Source: Plasmodiophora brassicae
Lineage: Eukaryota; Endomyxa: Phytomyxea; Phytomyxea; Plasmodiophorida
Length of the DNA stretch: 64,000 nt
NCBI GenBank assembly: GCA_036867785.1
Contig: CP145412.1
Span: 62,001-126,000 of the forward strand
Direction of reading: 5' to 3'
Part shown: piece after piece, positions 21,701-31,932 of the stretch
How positions within the stretch are numbered: position 1 is the stretch's first letter
How the letters are laid out: every line of letters begins with the position of its first letter
Position numbers and translations under genes: made by a program
Notes under the pieces: model-generated
Databases searched by the model: none
Told to the model about the DNA's origin: nothing
The model's input: only the letters and a program-made list of their open reading frames with translations

Positions 21701-23784
21701 ATGGAGGAGACCAACGGCGACGTCGACGACATCGCGTCGCTGGTCGACGACGACGTTGACACGGCCGACGGCGATGTATCCGAGGGGTTCTTCGGGAAAG
21801 TCGACACGTGCCCGCGTCAAACGATCCATCGGCACGCGAGGCGGGCCCCCGGCAACGGCCGTCACGTCCGGCGGCGCCTCGCCGGCGAGGTCCTGTCCAG
21901 AATCAAGGTTCCCCCCGCGGCTGAGAATCGGCGCTCACCACAGCGCGCTCTGACACGCGCGCGCAGGACATTGCTCGAACAACGGGTCTACGCCGAGTAA
22001 CCGCCGCGTCCGATGTCGACCTGGCGTGTAACGACGACGGTCAGGTACAGATGCACGTCTTGCTGCACTTGGTAGCGCTGGTGTCGCTAACGCGATGGCC
22101 AAGTTGACCCATTTGGGCCAAGAGGACCACACGGGCCCGATCGAGTACAAGTACATGCTGCTGGCGCCGTCCCCCGACCGCATCGAGAACCTGTGCACCC
22201 AGATGAACTTCCGGCTGTCGGAAGGTGCTGGCCAGGCCGTCTACGAGGTCGTCCTGCGCCCACGTTTGACTGCGTCGCTCGTGTCCTAACCGCAAGGTGA
22301 CACAGATTGGCGTTCGCGACTGTGGCGATCCGGCTGGGTTGTCGGACGAGGACCTACGCGCGTCCATCAGGACGATCCAGACGATGGCCGAGATGATCTC
22401 CTGCGACTGTTTCATTGTCGGCGTGCATCGCGGGCGTCTGGGGAAGACCGCCCAGCTGTACGTGACGCGGACGTCGAGGCTGGACGTGCCTGCCGACGTC
22501 CGCATCTGCCTCAGCGGGCGATCCGGTTCCGGGAAGAGCACGCTGATTGGCGTGCTGTCGAGTGGAGCGCTCGACAACGGCGTTGGATCAGCGCGGACGA
22601 ACGTGTTCCGTCACCAGCACGAGCTGGCGAACGGGCTGACGTCGTGCGTTAGCCGACAATTGATCGGATTCGACGCCGGCGGGGGCATCACGAACCATGA
22701 CGCTCTCGTGCGAAGCCTGCCATCGGTTGTCGCAGCGTCGGCCAGACTCGTGACGCTCATCGACCTCGCTGGCCACAAGCGGCACTTGAAGACGGCGCTG
22801 TACGGGCTGGCGTCGCAAGTCCCCGACTACTGCTGCATTGTCATCGCGGCGCGGGACGCCATGGACGAGGGTTCCCCGTTGCCGGAGCACCTGGACATCA
22901 GCGTTCGCCTGCGGATTCCCGTCTTTATCATCGTCAGCAAAGCGGACCTCGTCGACGACGCCGTGCAGGTCGCCCAGCACCTGTCTGCACGAGTTGCCGT
23001 CAGGACTCAGGTCATCGAGACTGTCGTGACGCAGGACCTGGCCGACCGGTGCCTGGACCTGCGCCTGATTCCGATCCTTGTCATCAGTGGGAAGACAGGC
23101 GTTGGCCTGCCCACTCTGCGACGTTTCCTGAGGCTCCTGCGCAAGCCCCGCGTTTGGGAGAAACGGAGGGATGACAACCTGTTCGAGTTCCACTGCGATG
23201 AGGTCCACGATGTCGACCGGGTCGGCACCGTCGTATCCGGCGTCGTCCTGAACGGCGTCTTCGAGGTCGGTACTCGATGATGGGGCTCCCGTGTATCCGC
23301 GTGTGATTATTCGTGCCTGCAGGTCGGTCAAACGGTCAAGCTCGGCCCTGTGGAGAACGGCACGTACGTCGAAGTGATGGCGGAATCCATTCACGTACAT
23401 CGGACGAACGTGCGGCGAGCCGTTGCAGGCCAGGCGGTCAGCGTTGCCTTGCGGGGCGTCAAACGGTCGCACGTTCGCAAGGGCATCGCCTTGATACATG
23501 TCGATCGCCCGCCGTCCGCATGCACAGAGTTCACTGCCGATGTGACAGCGCTGTCGCCATCGAACCCGTTCGCTGTCGGTGCACAGTGCGTCGTGCACGT
23601 GAGCACCGTCAGCCAGCTGTGCACCGTCGTTGCCGTTCACAACCAGAGCGTTGTATTCAGGTTCGCCCATAGAGCCGAGCACGTGTCGCAGGGCGCTCCG
23701 CTCATCTTCCGCGATGATCGCGTCCAAGGGTGCGGGTTCGTCACCGGCGTCAACGTCGTACCGTCTGGTGGCAGCCACTGTTGA
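21701..23784 (+). CDS. GTPBP1/GTPBP2-like translational-type GTPase
   Basis: The protein belongs to the GTPBP1/2 branch of EF-Tu-like GTPases, linked to ribosome rescue and mRNA surveillance. After an acidic N-terminus (MEETNGDVDDIASLVDDD) and short introns, a conserved pre-domain (YKYMLLAPSPDRIENLCTQM, LSEGAGQAVYE) leads into the G domain: G1 GRSGSGKST, the family segment LDNGVGSARTNVFRHQHE, G3 LIDLAGHKRHLKTALYG and G4 SKADL. A domain-2/3 beta-barrel follows (VDRVGTVVSGVV, then VKLGPVENG and VKRSHVRKGIALI). Intron acceptors are clear at about 22300 and 23323, and the stop is at 23782-23784. Pre-G-domain exon borders between 21820 and 22100 are approximate. The length fits the family, with a shortened N-terminus. 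It converges on the WGDF-motif gene. Confidence 0.87.
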
Positions 23785-23971
23785 TAAGCCATCCCCAGTA
23801 ACTATATACACCAATATCTATCGACGACGACTCGGGGAGGCTGGACAGAACCACAACGAACATTGTATACGTCGAAAGACCTGTCAGGACGCTTCAGTTG
23901 GTGGGTGCTGACACAAGGACAAAGGCGTTCGTTACATGAGGCGATGTTCGATAGGTCGTCGGGCGAAGACG

Positions 23972-24856
23972 TTATCGTTGAAGTTGCGAGGCCGTCATGT
24001 GCGATAGATCTGGTAACTGCCTGACGAGGTCGCCGACGGCCTCGATCGAGGACAGCGTGGCGTCGTCGTCAGTGGCGGGCGCCTCCGTCGGCGCTGCCGC
24101 CGAATCGGGCAGGACCCAGAGGCTGTTCGTCGTGGACAGCGTACCGACGGGCGACTCCAGGCTGAATTTCCGTCGCAGCGGCCGATACGGCTCGGTAGGC
24201 GCGTTCGTGATCCCAATCCCGGCGAAGACCAGCTCGCCCAGCCTGGATTGGTAGAAGATCGACGACGTCGTCAACGGCCGCAACCGTCCGTCGGGCGACA
24301 GCAACGCCGGCCTGTTTGTCCCATTGGGCGTAAACGGATACTGGCAATGGTACGCGCGCATCCTACCGATCCTTTTCCCACCCAGCAATCAGTTGGACGA
24401 GGGTCGCCCCCTGCTCGTCGTCTTCATCGTCGCCTATGACGCCAACGCAGTCACTGGGCAGGAATTCGCGTAATCTCTGTCATCAGGGGACATCAGTGTC
24501 GTCGCTGTCCCTGCAACGTCCACGCCATGGACCTTCTCGACGAGCTGCTCGAACTCGGGAGATTCCAGGCCGACCAGCGGATCGGGCGCGGGTTCCGCAG
24601 GCGCCGCCGACGGTTGCTCGAAAGCGCCCCAGTCGTCGTGGTCGTCGTCTCCATCGGCGGCAGGTACCGCGGCGGCGTCGTTGAAATCGCCCCAGTCGTC
24701 CTCGTCGTTGGCGGCCGGTGCCACGTGGCCCCTGTTATCGTTGGCCGGCGACGCGAAGTCGCCCCAGTCGTCGTCGTCCGGCGATTTCGCATCGCCTGAC
24801 GCGCTTCCCGCCTTGCCGCCCGCCTTGACATCGTCGGCGACGGCCGCCGCCGACAT
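23972..24856 (-). CDS. WGDF-motif protein, probably an aftiphilin-like clathrin-adaptor partner
   Basis: Exon 1 (ATG at 24856) encodes a short acidic protein with three spaced motifs DDDWGDF, DDWGDF and DDWGAF, each in an acidic setting. W-x-x-F motifs of this type bind the ear domains of AP-1/GGA clathrin adaptors. A second coding piece ends at 23972 and contains QYPFTPNGTNRPALLS and RLRPLTTSSIFYQS, which look conserved, then a Ser/Thr-rich tail. Aftiphilin/gamma-synergin-like function in trans-Golgi trafficking is an inference from the motifs and the two-part layout. The join between about 24380 and 24470 is ambiguous: several GT and AG sites exist, including ones implying unusually short introns, and no single choice is compelling. 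It is convergent with the GTPBP-like gene. Confidence 0.5.
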
Positions 24857-25576
24857 TGAGATTCACGCGGCCCGACGTGCGGCGCCCCACGAAATATCTG
24901 AACTGGGGACCGATGACGGTCCGGCCGCAGTTCGGCGCTGGTCGTGCAATGCGGATCGGGGTCGACGAACGCCGACGGAATGGCGGCGGACAGCGGACGC
25001 GCGACTGGCGCCCTTCCGTTGAGAGTGCAGGGACCAACCAGCACGATACTCGTGAGGATGTCCGTGGCAGTTCACCCTTCACGAATATCGCGATGAGTCC
25101 CTGCTCTTACCGTCATGCCATTTGGGGTACGTACAGGTTGCTGGCGGCGCTCCAGCAAGGCGCCGAAGTGCTCCAGTTCGGGGTACGTACTGCGCAAACC
25201 CGCAGGTGCGCGCATTTTCGCGTAATTCCCGTCGGTGGACCACTGTGCGAACTGCAAGCGCCGCCGCAAGCGTCGCCGTGTCGAAGATGCGCCTGCAATC
25301 AATGACGTTGAGGCAGCTGAACGCCTGATGGATGCGAAGGCGAAGACCTAACAACCGACCCAGTTCTTCACGCGACCTGGCGAATGCTGTTCGTTATCTC
25401 GTTCAACAATTCCGTAAGTCAGACGGGATCGGTGCGAAGAAGGCACAGTACATGATGTACTGTAGCCTTCGGGCCGCTTACTATGCTGACTCGGAAGCGC
25501 GTCATGCAGCTGAGCATGGTTGACCTGTACCATTTCGTCAACATGAGATTTCTCCATCCGCATGAGGAGACGTTGG
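24857..25576. other. Gene-poor interval
   Basis: No gene could be supported. The 11-mer GGGGTACGTAC occurs twice, at 25124-25134 and 25180-25190. A perfect short palindrome CAGTACAT/GATGTACTG lies at about 25447-25463. A 63-codon open stretch at 25332-25523 has no recognisable motif. Confidence 0.35.
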
Positions 25577-26151
25577 TACGTGTTGTTCCTGTAGCGCTTG
25601 AGGACCGTGCTGCTTTGACACATACAGCTGTCGCCCTTGTCGTCCAGGATAACCCCCGGGCGATATGTTGCCTTGGTAAGGGACAATCGGGCCGACGACG
25701 GGACCTTGTCAGCGTGGACCCAGCGTCGGGTAGAGAGGTCGTAGGACGAGTTCATAGGTTGATCTGCCATTCCTGACAAGCCATACGCGGCGGCTGTGCT
25801 TGTCTCGAACCAACACTCGAGAGTAAGACACCTCCACGAGGACTGTTCCTACATCTGCTGTCGATGGTGATCTTCAACGTTCGCGCCATCATCAACGATC
25901 TGTTCGGGGGCAAACTTCACGGTACACTAGACAAGCAAATTCGCGTATGGCTTGTCGGGAATGGCAGATCAACCTCTGAACTCGTCCTACGACTTCTCTA
26001 CCCGACGCTGGGCCCACGCTGACAAGGTCCCGTCTTCGGTCCGCTTGTCCCTTACCAAGGAGCATCGCCCGGGGGTTATCCTGGACGACAAGGGCGACTG
26101 CTGCATGTGTCGAAGCAGCAAGGTCCTCCAGCTCTACAGGAACAACACGTA
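25577..26151. repeat. Large imperfect inverted repeat
   Basis: The left arm (25577-25789) is the reverse complement of the right arm (25942-26151) at roughly 90% identity by eye, separated by a 152-base spacer. Both arms, read outward from the spacer, carry the same open frame (MADQP...NSSYD, RPGVILDDKGD, YRNNT), so this is an inverted duplication of a coding-like segment that I do not recognise. Transcription across it would give a hairpin RNA with a stem of about 210 bp. Confidence 0.8.
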
Positions 26152-26342
26152 GCGGTAGAAATGACACTTCCATAGCAATGCATGAGATAGGGATGCCAGA
26201 TGTCACTTGACGTCCGACTGGCACACGTACGCCAGCTCATGTGGCTCGTAATTCAGCAATTGTGAACACTCGCCTGAACGCCATTTCACCCAGCTTCGTC
26301 GCGAAATCACTGGGAACGCTGAGTGGTACCTGCTCGTTACGA

Positions 26343-26669
26343 TCAACGCACACTGCGAACGCCTTTCCTGTTGGTGTATCGGCTCAGCCAGCCACGTGAC
26401 GCGGATAACGATTGTAGGCGTTTCGCGGGTTTCTTGTCCAGATCGTCGCCAAAGTCTTTCAGCACCTGATCGCGAAAATCACGAGCTTTGCACTGTAGAA
26501 CGTCTCCGGTGATGTTGACATTGGGCGCGTCGATCTCGACACGTACCTGCCAGGCATAGAGCAGCAACCCGTCGATCATGGAGTAATACGATTCCATTTC
26601 CGCCACCTTCCTTTCCATCCCACCCACTGACTTTTCGCACAGTCGCCGAATCTCGATTTTCACCTTCAA
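26343..26669 (-). pseudogene. CENP-B/pogo-type transposase remnant (Tc5 helix-turn-helix)
   Basis: The reverse strand encodes a fragment with VNITGDVLQCKARDF followed by LSASRGWLSRYTNRKGVRS. This is the pattern of the second helix-turn-helix (CENP-B/Tc5 DNA-binding domain) of pogo/Tigger/jerky-like DNA transposons, where a SxGWLxRF...R motif is typical. There is no ATG at its front, no preceding Psq domain in a continuous frame and no DDE catalytic domain after it: the frame stops just after VRSVR. It is best read as a decayed piece of a cut-and-paste transposon. It sits beside the large inverted repeat in the first gene-poor zone. Confidence 0.5.
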
Positions 26670-27119
26670 CCATTTCGTGACCCCTGGAACAAATTATGTG
26701 CTTAAACCGAGGTTTAACTCTGTACCGGCGGATGCGACAGTCGCCCCAGGAAGACATGCTTCACCATCGTAGTCGAGCGGTTGAATCGTGACCGATCTGG
26801 GCTGCACCGACGCTGGTGAATTTGCACAGCTGAAACGATACCTGCCTGAACATGTCTCCAGTCGTACTACTGTCGACAGGCACGTGTAACAGTACATGGT
26901 GTCCAGTCAGAACTGATGTTGTTTAAATTATATACAGAGGGGGCGCGTGTTTGTGTGTGGACGCGAGGGCACAGAACTGACATGGAGGGCAACGTATTAG
27001 GGAATGCACATGGGGCAGGGATCGGCGAGTGCCGCAGGATCCTTGTCGCAGAAATATAAGAATGTAGATACAGGGGGTGGGGAGACAGACAGCGACGACA
27101 CGAGACCGCCCTGCCAGCG
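26670..27119. other. Intergenic interval
   Basis: Apart from a short 67-codon open stretch on the minus strand (26694-26897) with several cysteines and no recognised domain, nothing is visible. The right part is probably the 3' UTR of the MORN-RING gene. Confidence 0.3.
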
Positions 27120-28608
27120 CTAGACCCGGTACGTCCGTACGACGTCCACGATTCGCTGTCTGCAGATCTGCAACGTCGTTCCTGTTAGACGCCATTGCGC
27201 GCACGATCGTTCACCGCTGCCTTACCGGGCATCGTTCGAGGTGGCTGGAGCATTCGACGCACGCGCACATGTGCCCACATTTGATAAGGACCGTGTTGAT
27301 GACACGCTCGAAGCAGATGTTGCAGCGGTCGTTCTCCGGCGGGTCGGGTGTCGGGTCCTGCCCCGGCCGTGTTGCTGGCTGCGATTTGGGTGCTGACGAC
27401 GTGGACGACGGCAGATGCTCCTCGAGCTTCGCCCGCAGCCTGTCGATCTCGGCCCGCAGAACGGCCGTCTCCTCCTCCTCCTCCTTCTGCTTCAGCGTCT
27501 GCATCGTCCTCGACGGCGTGAACGGGATCGGTTTGCGATCTTTGCGGACGCCATGCTCCCAGACCTCCATGAACGAGCACGACCCGGCCGCCGACGTGAA
27601 CGTTCCTTGCCCGTGCTTCTTGCCCGTTTCCCATCGTCCCTGGAACACGTCGCCGTTGGCGTAGTAGTACGTCCCGTCACCGCACTGGTCGGCATGGACC
27701 CACCACCCTTCGTACTTGTCGCCGTTCGCCCACTCGTAGACGCCGTACCCGTGGCGCCTGTCGTCCTGGTATTCGCCGATGTGCCTGTCGCCGCACGCGA
27801 ACGTCTTGATGCCCCGGCCATGCGCCTTGTCGTTCTCCCATTCGCCGTCGTATATGTCGCCGTTCGCCATGGTCTTCACGCCGTTCCCATGCATGCGGCC
27901 GTCCTTCCAGAATCCTTGGTACTTGTCGCCATTCGACCACGTGTACGTGCCGAACCCCTCGCGCTTGTCGAACGCGTACATGCCTTCGTGCAGGTCGCCG
28001 CAGGCAAACTTCTTCACGCCGCGCCCGTGCGCCTTGTCGTCCTTCCACTCGCCCTTGTACACGTCCCGGTTGGCCATGTACTTGACGCCGTGCCCGCACA
28101 TCTTCCCTTCCTTCCACTGCCCTTTGTACACGTCGTTGTTCGTCCACCGGTACACGCCATACCCTTCCCGTTTGTCCATCTGGTACAGCCCGTCGTGGCG
28201 GTCGCCGTTGGCGAAGATCTTCACGCCGTAGCCGTGCGCCTTGTCCTCCAGCCATTCGCCGTCGTACATGTCGCCGTTCGCCATCGTCTTCTTCCCGTGG
28301 CCCGTCATCTTGCCGTGGGCCCAGTTGCCCTCATAGACGTCGCCGTTCGCCCATCGGAACACGCCGTAGCCGTGCATCTTCGACCCGAGCCATTCGCCTT
28401 CGTAGGAATCGCCGGTCGCCCACGTGTACACGCCCTTGTGCGACTGCCTCGGGGACGGCGCCGCGTTCTCGTCGTTGACGATGTGGCCGCTGGCGCTGTC
28501 CTTCCACTGGCCGCCCGAACGCGTCGCCTGCTTGTTGCCCTGGGCCATGCGTTTGTTGCGGTGTGGGACGGCATCGCCGCTGGCAGTTGTGGGCTTCGAC
28601 GCCTCCAT
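27120..28608 (-). CDS. MORN-repeat protein with C-terminal RING finger
   Basis: From MEASKPTT at 28606-28608 the protein has a short basic lead, then about 14 MORN repeats (motif YxGxW...GxGxxxxANGDxYxG), a glutamate-rich coiled-coil piece (KQKEEEEETAVLRAEIDRLRAKL) and a C-terminal RING. The RING is CNICFERVINTVLIKCGHMC...CP, completed across an intron. The donor is at 27225 and the acceptor at 27168. The last exon (27120-27167) supplies ICRQRIVDVVRTYRV, giving the CPxC pair of a C3HC4 RING of the neuralized/MIB C-terminal type. MORN arrays bind phospholipids or scaffold cytoskeletal edges, and RING domains act as E3 ligases. Together they suggest a membrane- or cortex-anchored ubiquitin ligase. 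The frame stays open upstream to an ATG at 29172, but that part looks like UTR (it translates a CA repeat), so the inner start is preferred. Confidence 0.9.
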
Positions 28609-29362
28609 CAGCGACGACGAATGGGTGTGTTGGTGGTCGTGGGGGTGGAGGCCGTTGCCGACTGGCACCCGGTAACGCCAATGGTGGTCGTCCCGGTTTC
28701 CCTCCCTGTGGGCGGCGGCGGCCTGCGAAAACGACCGACGACGACGACGACGATCGTAGGCGGAACGGCTGGCGTTGTTCTCGTTTGTGTGTGACCGGCA
28801 CGACGACAGACCCGGTGTGCTGTCACAAATGGGTGCAGCAGCAGCCGCACTGTCAATGTCGTTGTTCCCTGGGACTGCACGCCCGCGCCCAAGCTGCAAT
28901 TCGCGTTGCTGCCCGACCGACCGTACGCAGGTCCAGACGGCCACACACGCACACACACACACCCCGGGCGAGCGAACGACAACGAGCGACGATCGGGTTG
29001 TCGACCACTTCCCTAAGTGCGAGGCCGCCCGCCACCGCCCCGCCAATCGGTCGCCGGGCGGGACGCCGCCGTTTTGCCCCGCCCGTCCCCCCTTCTGCGC
29101 CACTGGCGCCCGACTATGGGTTCGCACTGTCCCGGTTGCGCGTCGCCACTTGGGAACTGCATCTGAGTACATACAGTGCGGACAGCTGGCTATTTATGAT
29201 GGGGCGAGCAACGGTGCGCTTCCAGAGACGCACCTGGCTGCTGCGTTGGCAGTGCCGTTTGGCGCAGAGCGTATATACGCTGGTGCACGATGGCGAGGAT
29301 TGCCGGCGGTCCGTCCTCCCCAGTGTGTCTATACATAGACATGGCGGCCGGCGCGTGTAACG
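28609..29362. promoter_or_regulatory. Upstream region of MORN-RING, with a CA microsatellite
   Basis: This interval separates the MORN-RING start from the 3' end of the TPR gene. It contains a CACACA-type microsatellite at about 28941-28963. The MORN frame happens to remain open as far as 29172, so part could code for an N-terminal extension. Confidence 0.4.
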
Positions 29363-31932
29363 TCATTGGCGCAGGGCGATGCGGACGCGTTTCATGAAGA
29401 CATGGTCGGCGCGGATGTGTAACCAGTGCTGGATGGCGATGTTCGTCAGGGCGGATTGCTGCGCGTCGGTGACGGATCCGGCCACGTGGCGCGCGATGGG
29501 CGCCGGCGCGACGTCCGGCTGCATGAGACGGTCGTAATCGCCGGGGTCCAGGTCCAGGTCGATGCCTTTGAATTGCAACCACCGCGCACACGCTTGCTCG
29601 ATCTTGCCAATGATGATGAGCAGGGCGCACAAGTTGAACTGTGCTGGGACGCTGTCTGTACCAACATGGGCGTCAACATCGGGAACGGACGACATGGGTT
29701 CGCACGGGCGCAAACCGGGATCGTGGAATACGGCCCACTGCAGGACGCTGACGGCTTCCTGCTTCCGACGTAAACATAATAAAGCCAACGACTTGTTGAT
29801 GTACGCGTTGACCTGGAAGTACGAAACCTTGAGCGTCAACTGATGAACAGGCAATCGGGTTCACATACCTTGACGGAGACGTGCTCAGGTGGCGTCGCCA
29901 GGTCAGCTGATATAGGGATTGTGTGAACAACAATGCCGTCACAATAACCGCCTAGCGGCGTTACCTGACTTGGCACGCTTGAGAGGAGGGTCTGTCGATG
30001 TATGCGACGCCGAGCACAATTCGAGAATGCGATCCAAACCCGCAATGCAGTCCTCGTAGTGGGATAACGCGAAATGCGCCTGACTCCTATACTCGAGCAA
30101 CGGTACGTCGCTGGGAAACCTGTCTAGAAGACGCTGGGCACGATCTAAAGCGGACGCAGGGTCGTCGACGCATCGCAGCAGGAAATGGACGTACGATCTG
30201 GCGACGTCAACACTCTCAACGACCTGGACTGCGACGTTAGCAATACGCTGTCCCGCTGGAAGCTGGCGATTACGTTGGCGTGGCGTGAAAACAGTGTTGA
30301 TCCAGCAACAATGTCGGCCGTCATTTCGTAGCACCGGCACGCACGTTCAATGAGGGTATCGCGAGATATCGAAATCGTTGATGCATCCTACAGCAGTTCC
30401 TTAGCTTGTTCATCCTCGTTCAGTGGCAATGGTGTCATCACCTGGAGAAGGGCCTCGTAAATTTGGCAAGCGGCTGGGAATTCCTTTGATCGCTCCAGCA
30501 GAACGGCAATGTTGAACGCGGCGTACGGCTCGACTTGAGGGTGTTGAATGGCGCGATGAAAGAAGGCCTGAGCGTCGATAATGGTGGAATTCTGCCCATG
30601 GCAGCACCCGATGAAGAAATATGCGAACGGACGCGTTCGGCGCCCGGCAGACGTGAAGTGGGCAACTGCGTCGTCGAATTCTCCAGAAGCGAACAGGCAG
30701 TACCCTGTGGAGATTCAGTGAACTTCAGTGAGTTTGACAGCACAGAAAAGGACGTGACCTCGAAGGAATGCACTATCGTTGCTATTGTCATCTATTACGT
30801 TGGCGAGCGTAGCGACAGCGGCCTGCGTGCCGTCATCAACACTGGATTCATCTTTCGGACGAAGGATTGTGCCGGAAACAGCAGCGAACACATTCCTCGA
30901 CGATTCACGAGCATTGCACGGCGACTGCAATGCCCAGCACAGCGAAAGCACTGCCGAGCAGAGCGGTATTTCGTCGTCACAGTTCACCAAGCAAGCAGCG
31001 TACAATCGCAGCAACCGCGACTGGACCGGGAACTTGCCCTGACAGGAACGGTTCAGATAGTGAGAGTACTGCGGCATGTCGGTTTCCCAACCCCGCTGCA
31101 TGCAGAACTGATGCGACCGGAGCGGTCCACATCGAAATCTCGGACGACGTCGACGATGGTTCCCAGTTGCGCTGCCGGCGACGCTCGGCAAAGCGGCCAT
31201 GACACTGACATATGGGTCAGGAAGTCCACAGCAGCACACGCATCGTGAAGCGAGCAGAGAAGAACTCGCGCAACATCGAACTGTGCTTCGAGGAATTCAA
31301 CGGTCGCCGATCCAGAATCCTTCTCCAAGTACCATGTGCCTATGGACAAATCCCGACGATTAGGCCCAGCGACGGTTCACGTTCCAGGCGATCTCTACCG
31401 AGGATGTGATCGCATTTTGAGATGACAAAGTGCACCATTTGCCGGACCTCGTCCCGGGTCTACATTGACGCGAATCAGTGCTGATGAGCGAGTCGTTAGA
31501 TACGCCGGTCCCGACCAGCGACGACGCCAACCCCCGACTGATGTGACAGCACAGCGACCGTATCTGGACGAGCGGCGTCCCGGTCGCTGTCACAACCGCC
31601 CGCATCAGTGCGCCGACGTGCGACACTGCATCGGCGACCATGACGGCTCCCGAATGGATAGGTAGCCGGTCGGTCGGCTGCGACTGCCGGCGCAAAATTA
31701 TTGCCGTCCAACGTCACGGGGGCCAGTGCAGCTGCACCCGGAAGCCGGGCGCCAGCTGCAGTGCTCGCAGACGCGGTTCAAGGTGACCTGAAGCGCACCT
31801 CCTGTCGTGATCTTCTGCTGGTTCCGTCGCGTGCAGTGTGATCCGGTACCCCTTGCCCGGACGAATGTGTCGCCTGGTTGCGCATCGCGCGTCACGGGCA
31901 CCCGCGACTTGCAACGCCTGCATCGTCGTCAC
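29363..31932 (-). CDS. TPR-repeat protein, FANCG-like layout
   Basis: Several short exons on the minus strand code for helical TPR-type repeats. In order they include RDEVRQMVHFVISKCDHILG, TWYLEKDSGSATVEFLEAQF, YCLFASGEFDDAVAHFTSAG, AFFHRAIQHPQVEPYAAFNI and ARSYVHFLLRCVDDPASALDRAQ. These are followed by LLEYRSQAHFALSHYEDCIA, VNAYINKSLALLCLRRKQEA and FNLCALLIIIGKIEQACARW. The spacing and the closing repeats resemble the C-terminal half of FANCG, a TPR scaffold of the Fanconi anaemia core complex, but this is a weak, memory-based comparison; another TPR protein is possible. The stop is at 29363-29365. Introns lie near 31441-31484, 31340-31398, 30400-30430 and 29855-29990. The N-terminal start is not determined; 31932 is only the edge of plausible coding. 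Confidence 0.5.

Noticed and set aside
25577-26151. Pair of divergently transcribed paralogous genes
   Set aside because: The frame in each arm is short, has no recognised domain and is cut by the repeat borders; an inverted duplication explains it more simply.
27415-28794. A 459-codon plus-strand open frame with periodic composition
   Set aside because: Its periodicity is the reverse complement of the MORN repeats.
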